Part shown: positions 7,851-11,150 of the stretch, piece by piece
How the letters are laid out: the number at the start of each line of letters is the position of its first letter
Position numbering within the stretch: the first letter of the stretch is position 1
Assembly (NCBI GenBank): GCA_004335835.1
Contig: RWJK01000767.1
Span: 1-11,150, forward strand
Length of the DNA stretch: 11,150 bases
Origin: Scenedesmus sp. ARA3
Lineage: Eukaryota; Chlorophyta; Chlorophyceae; Sphaeropleales; Scenedesmaceae
Direction: 5' to 3'
Notes under the pieces: model-generated
Database searches by the model: none
Seen by the model: only the letters and a program-made list of their open reading frames with translations
What the model was told of the DNA's origin: nothing
Position numbers and translations under genes: made by a program

Positions 7851-10800
7851 GTATGTGAAAAGCGGGAGGCGGCGTGCTGCAGCACCACCTTGATGGTGTT
7901 GGCACACCAGCCCCTGCGATGGCCAGAAGAGTGATGCAGCAGCAGCAGCATATGTGAGAAGCGGAGGCGGCGTGCTGCAGCACCACCTTGATGGTGTCGG
8001 CACACCAGCCCCTGCGATGGCCAGAAGAGTGATGCAGCAGCAGCAGCAGCAGCATGTGTGAGAAGCGGAGGCGGCGTGCTGCAGCACCACCTTGATGGTG
8101 TTGGCACACCAGCCCCTGCGAGACAACAGAGGAAGGCCAAATGACACTCGTATGATTGATCGTTGCGGCTGGCAGCCTGCATCACCTGTGAACGCTGCAC
8201 ATGCCTGCTTGCCTCGGAACAAGTCCGCAACACATAAACACCACTGCACACAACGAGCATTACAGCGGCCGCGTGTATCGTGCTGCAACACGCCAAATTG
8301 CCCAGCAAGCAGCCTTGCACCCGCACTTCTAGAAGCAGCGCATGCCCTCCTTGGCCCAGATGGACTGGAAGGACAGCATGCACAAAACCTACACCAACCA
8401 TGCACTGCAAAGGTCTGACCATGACTTTCAGAGCTGCTACTCAGACCATAGCGCACCTGTAAAAGCCGCACATGCCCTCCTTGGCCCAGATGGACTGGAA
8501 GGCACGCAGGCAAGACACACCTCGCACGCATGATACAACACAACAGCCAGTGCCCCTCAAACACTACACAACAGCAATGCAACCACCCACCTGTAGAAGC
8601 CGCGCATGCCCTCCTTGGCCCAGATGGACTGGAAGGCGTCCAGCTGGCTGCTGTACATCACGCCACGCATCTGAGGGGGCAGCAGGGGAACAGCAGCAGC
8701 AGCAGCAGCAGCAGCGGCGGCGGCGGCAGCGACAGCATCAGCATGATTGAACCGTCATGGCACGGCGGTAGGCGTGTTTGTGGGGTAGGCGTTGCATCTC
8801 ACCAGCAGCAGCAGCAGGAACGGCGGCAGCAGCAGCAGCAAGGGTGTTTGGGATCCAAGGCAAGGCATGACCGTGGCAGGCAAGCAGGCAAGCAGCCAAG
8901 GACGCAGGCAAGCAAGCAAGCAAGCAAGCAACCAAGCAAGCAAGCAACCAAGGCAGCACTACCCACCACGCACCTGCATGCAGCACCGATGTTGTGTGGC
9001 AGGTAGCACACTAACCAACAACCCAACCAACATATCACCCAACCGATTGATCCATCATTTAGAATATCAATCGACGCACCTGCATGCGGCGGCGGATGGT
9101 GTCCAGCGGGTAGCACACAGTGGCTGCAATGGTGCCCGCAGCGCCGCCCATCAGCAGGTTGGCCACCGCGCTCTGCGGCCTGCAGGAAGAGGAGACGACA
9201 CAAAAAGGTCGGAGAACAGTCAGTCCAATATAAGGCAAAGCTAGCAGCATCAGCCACAGCAGGGCCAACAATCAGCAGGTTGGCCACAGCGCTCTGCGGC
9301 CTGCAGGAAGAAGGCAATGCAACAGAGCACGGCAGTGTGGCGATAAGCAGAGTGTGATGCAAAAGCCGAACAGCGACGGCAGCAGTTGTGCAAGTGTGCG
9401 CTCCGCTGCGCTGCCCATCAGCAGGTTGGCCACCGCGCTCTGAGGAACAGCAATTAAACATCACTCACCGCTCGCCGTGGTACACCGTCTTCTTGAGCAG
9501 GTCGTACGTGGCAAAGTTGAGCGCAGCGTAGGGAGCAATGCCCACCAGGGTCGGGGCCAGGCCCTTGTACAGCGACTTGACGCCCTCGGTACGCACCATG
9601 CTGGTGGCTGCGTCAACAGCGCCTGCAGGCATATGCAGGCAGTGAGCAGCAGGTGTCAAAGTAGCTTTTGTGTGGTTTGTGTCAGTAACAGATGCCCACC
9701 AGGGTGGGCGCCAGGCCTTTGTACAGCGACTTGACGCCCTCGGTACGCATCATGCTGGTGGCTGCGTCAACAGCACCTGCAGAAGCACGATCAAAGCGAG
9801 AAGAATCAGGGTTCAGTATGTATCGGGGCCAGGCCCTTGTACTTGACGCCCTCGGTACGCACCATGCTGCATCTACAGCGCCTGTAGACACAGACCAGCA
9901 GACAAGCAGGCAGGCAGGTGTGTAGGCAGGCAGCAAGGAATTAACGTCAGTGTGAAACCGTCCTTCATTGCCGCGTAGGGAGCAATGCCCACCAGGGTGG
10001 GGGCCACGCCCTTGTACAGCGATTTGACGCCTTGAAACGCTGTCAAAGCTCAACCCTTGTAGGCGTGCCCAGGCAGTGCAAGCCTCGACCGCACGGTGTC
10101 CAGCGGGTGCGTCAGCGCAGTTTCGCTCATGCCTGCTCCGGAGGATCCTCCCCACCAGAAACCACTAAACCCGACACAAGCAAGCAAATCAAGCAAGCAA
10201 GCAACTCTCCACCACCTCAGGCGCTCACCCTTGTAGGCGTGCCCAGGCAGTGCAAGCCTCAGCCGCACGGTGTCCAGCGGGTGCGTCAGTGCGGTCGCTG
10301 TCATGCCCGCGCAGGCGCCCGCCGCCAGCCGCCGCGCCACGGTCAACTCGCCGTGGTCATCCGCCAACAAGCGCTTGTAGGAGTCGTTGGCCGCCAGCTG
10401 GCCTGTTGATCACATGTATAAGACAGAAGGCAGCACAGAAAAGCAGTGAGTGCCACGGTCAACTCGCCGTGGTCATCCGCCGACAGGCGCTTGTAGGAGT
10501 CATTGGCCGCCCGCTGGCCTGCACAACACACGTCCAGAAAATGCGGCAGAGGGAAACGCAATGAGAGGTTAGAGGCTAGGGAGAGAGAAGGAGAACATGG
10601 CACTGATGAGCAGCATCTTTACAGCGATTAAATGACCTGATTTTTTTAGCGGAGCATGAAGGGATTGTTTAGGCAAGCTAGCATATAAGAATCGTCGGCA
10701 CTAAGCACAATGAACAATAAGTAACAAACCTCACCTGCGCTGTAGGGGAAGATGCGGATGATGTTGACGCCGTTGCCCTTCCAGAACGCCAGGAAGCCCT

Positions 10801-11150
10801 CCTCACTGGATGGGGGGAGCAGCAGCAGCAGCAGCGGCAGCAGCAGTACAATAAGGTTATATTCTGCACAAACGGAAGCAACAGGTTGCGTGCTGCTGCT
10901 TGTTGCCGAGGTGCCGCTGCTGGCCACAACAGCAGCAGCAGCAGCGGCAGCATACAACCCAACTGCCCTAACCTCAAACTCTTGCGAGCCGCCTGGCCCA
11001 TGCCTGCAGAAGGTGTTGCTCGCCACAGCCCAAGTAAGCAACAGCAGCAGCATCACACCATGACAGCAACCACATGTTTGCCTCCTGTTACCTCAGGATT
11101 TTGCGCGCTGCTTGGCCCACGCCTGTGTATGCTGTGGCAGAGGTGCAACT
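7413..11150 (-). CDS. SLC25/mitochondrial carrier family protein, 5'-partial, seven exons seen
   Basis: Proposed exons in transcript order: 11150-11092 (runs off the edge), 10805-10735, 10402-10229, 9622-9469, 9179-9080, 8670-8591, 7524-7413. Together they give 249 codons plus TAA, with GT-AG introns and consistent phases. Carriers of this family have six membrane helices in three repeats and exchange solutes across the inner mitochondrial (sometimes plastid) membrane. Visible are two signature motifs, THPLDTVR and CYPLDTIR, the even-helix motifs YDLLKK and YEALKG, and WKGNGVN and LYKGLAPTLVGIAPY loops. The first signature and the N-terminus lie outside the window. The C-terminus ends KKSKTDT. 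Similarity in the repeat-2 region (AAGACAGMT) suggests the nucleotide or CoA carrier branch, including plant thylakoid ADP/ATP-type carriers; the substrate is inference. The first exon may instead begin at 11122, since an AG precedes GC there just as in its intronic copy. Every intron carries partial copies of neighbouring exons. Confidence 0.87.
7533..7586. repeat. (CAG)18 microsatellite next to the last carrier acceptor
   Basis: There are eighteen perfect CAG units on the plus strand, which is CTG in the carrier sense. The run ends eight bases before the exon junction (AACTTCAG). It occupies the position where a pyrimidine tract is expected. Confidence 0.95.
7796..7846. repeat. (CAG)17 microsatellite in the carrier intron array
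   Basis: There are seventeen perfect CAG units on the plus strand, lying between the second and third exon-start copies. The neighbouring units hold only short runs in the same place, showing large length change between otherwise similar repeats. Confidence 0.95.
8329..8503 (-). repeat. Two copies of carrier exon 6 donor end in the last intron
   Basis: The end of exon 6 (8591-8670, FQSIWAKEGMRGFY) recurs downstream in sense at 8503-8457, with the donor AG|GTGCGC intact (FQSIWAKEGMCGFY). It recurs again at 8375-8329, where the donor GT is lost (CTAGAAGTGC) and a TAG follows. The exon-like cores are nearly identical, while the surrounding intron is quite different. Confidence 0.85.
8671..9079 (-). 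repeat. Carrier intron 5: CTG tracts and AAGC microsatellite
   Basis: This intron lacks clear exon copies. Next to its acceptor is a CTG/CCG run (plus-strand CAG/CGG at 8693-8730), then further CAG clusters near 8803-8840. An AAGC/AAGG-type tetranucleotide repeat covers about 8879-8952. Related AAGC runs occur in intron 3 near 10177-10204 and AGGC runs near 9903-9935. Confidence 0.75.
9271..9439 (-). repeat. Two copies of carrier exon 5 start in intron 4
   Basis: Copies of the exon start (PQSAVANLLMGG) lie at 9300-9271, preceded by the same TTCCTGCAG acceptor, and at 9439-9401. The second lacks the first seven exon bases but has its own TCCTCAG. The first reads PQSAVANLLIVGPA before diverging. 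Both lie upstream of the real acceptor at 9180, like the other acceptor-side copies. Confidence 0.82.
9691..10033 (-). repeat. Three copies of carrier exon 4 sequence in intron 3
   Basis: Copy 9776-9691 keeps the CTTCTGCAG acceptor and reads AVDAATSMMRTEGVKSL, then runs into TGA at 9684-9682. Copy 9881-9833 keeps an AG but has internal deletions. Copy 10033-9968 covers a later part of the exon (GVKSLYKGVAPTLVGIAPYA) with no acceptor. The real exon is 9622-9469. Confidence 0.83.
10055..10133 (-). repeat. Copy of carrier exon 3 donor end in intron 3
   Basis: This copy reads GMSETALTHPLDTVRSRLAL, against GMTATALTHPLDTVRLRLAL in the real exon (10402-10229). It ends in AAGG|GTTGAG, a weaker donor than the real GTGAGC. 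It includes a second PLDTVR carrier signature, which could mislead automatic gene prediction into calling an extra exon. Confidence 0.85.
10452..10518 (-). repeat. Copy of carrier exon 3 start in intron 2
   Basis: This copy follows a TTGTGCAG acceptor and reads QRAANDSYKRLSADDHGELTVA, against QLAANDSYKRLLADDHGELTVA in the real exon. It lacks the rest of the exon and any donor. It shares the phase of the real start. Confidence 0.85.
10817..10846. repeat. CAG-rich tract before carrier exon 2 acceptor
   Basis: In the carrier sense this is a CTG/CCG run ending about eleven bases before the acceptor (CCCCCCATCCAG). It is one of four acceptors in the window fed by a CTG run. A second CAG/CGG cluster lies at 10930-10950. 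Confidence 0.7.
10973..11003 (-). repeat. 31-base copy of the carrier GVGQAARKIL exon with both splice sites
   Basis: In sense it is preceded by CTTCTGCAG, reads (G)MGQAARKSL, and ends AG|GTTAGG. The upstream version (11122-11092) is also 31 bases from a possible AG to its donor GTAACA and reads (G)VGQAARKIL. The two have the same entry and exit phases (1 and 2), so they could replace each other but not be joined in frame. Confidence 0.65.

Larger units (their letters stand above)
7525..8117 (-). repeat. Five extra copies of carrier exon 7 start and its acceptor in the last intron
   Basis: The start of the last exon (GWCANTIKVV) is repeated upstream of it in sense. The copies end, on plus coordinates, at about 7661, 7771, 7913, 8011 and 8115. 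Each has an AG directly before GGGCTGGTG. The last three form units of roughly 100 bases sharing TTCTGGCCATCGCAG-type acceptors and a divergent exon-like tail (VVLQHAA). Each unit but the outermost is fed by a CTG run of variable length. Copy 7726-7771 extends further, to VVPQNAIW. The exon taken as real (7413-7524) is the only one that continues to the conserved C-terminus. Confidence 0.85.

Noticed and set aside
7533..8117. CRISPR-like array (regularly spaced repeats)
   Set aside because: The repeated part is exon 7 start plus acceptor and the spacers are CAG runs; the context is a eukaryotic intron.
7413..8582. Minus-strand open frame of 389 codons across the carrier's last intron
   Set aside because: It is open because CTG-rich repeats avoid stops. 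The exon-like copies inside it appear in several different reading frames, and only the last ~37 codons are real exon 7.
10672..10703. Possible further copy of carrier exon 3 start (sense ADDSYMLA)
   Set aside because: Only about 16 bases resemble the exon and there is no acceptor; too weak to list.
1..11150. Haplotype or assembly artefact as the explanation for all exon copies
   Set aside because: Several copies are partial, differ in extent, carry different flanks and come in series of three to six, which two collapsed alleles would not give. It cannot be fully excluded without reads, so it is kept as a refuting test.

Overview
The window is nuclear DNA from a eukaryote with small spliced genes. 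It is most likely a chlorophyte green alga of the Chlamydomonas/Haematococcus kind. This is an inference from three things: dense CAG/CTG triplet runs that put Ser, Ala and Gln tracts inside conserved proteins, GT-AG introns of 0.3-1.1 kb, and a TGTAA motif (the usual green algal poly(A) signal) placed after the first gene. The species is not established.

Two convergent genes fill the window. On the plus strand, 603-6071 is a complete five-exon gene for a PARN-type poly(A)-specific ribonuclease (DEDDh deadenylase). All four introns are phase 0 and the protein is about 942 residues. It has an Arg/Ser-rich N-terminal extension that looks like an organelle targeting sequence. On the minus strand, 11150 down to 7413 is the 3' part (seven exons, 249 codons plus stop) of an SLC25/mitochondrial carrier family protein. 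Its 5' end lies beyond the right edge. Positions 1-602 are upstream sequence and 6072-7072 is mostly non-coding sequence between the two 3' ends.

The most unusual property is the architecture of the introns. At nearly every splice junction of both genes, the end of the exon, with its splice site and some intron flank, is repeated one to five more times inside the adjacent intron. Exon ends are copied downstream of real donors and exon starts upstream of real acceptors, almost always in the same orientation. Many copies keep a good splice site. Their differences from the real exon are mostly synonymous, which is not expected for decaying intronic copies.

Two copies are complete potential exons: a 204-base in-frame copy of the end of PARN exon 3, and a 31-base alternative to the first carrier exon seen here. 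Other copies would act as poison acceptors, leading to early stops. Downstream of the carrier stop codon lie two more copies of its C-terminal coding end, plus a 63-base perfect inverted copy of the last exon. The inverted copy would fold the carrier mRNA into a long hairpin spanning its own stop codon. An apparently 'empty' version of that insertion site survives in the neighbouring tandem copy.

How the genes might work together: plant PARN trims poly(A) tails of mitochondrial mRNA, and the carrier family sits in organelle membranes, so both products may be organellar. Nothing in the sequence shows co-regulation.
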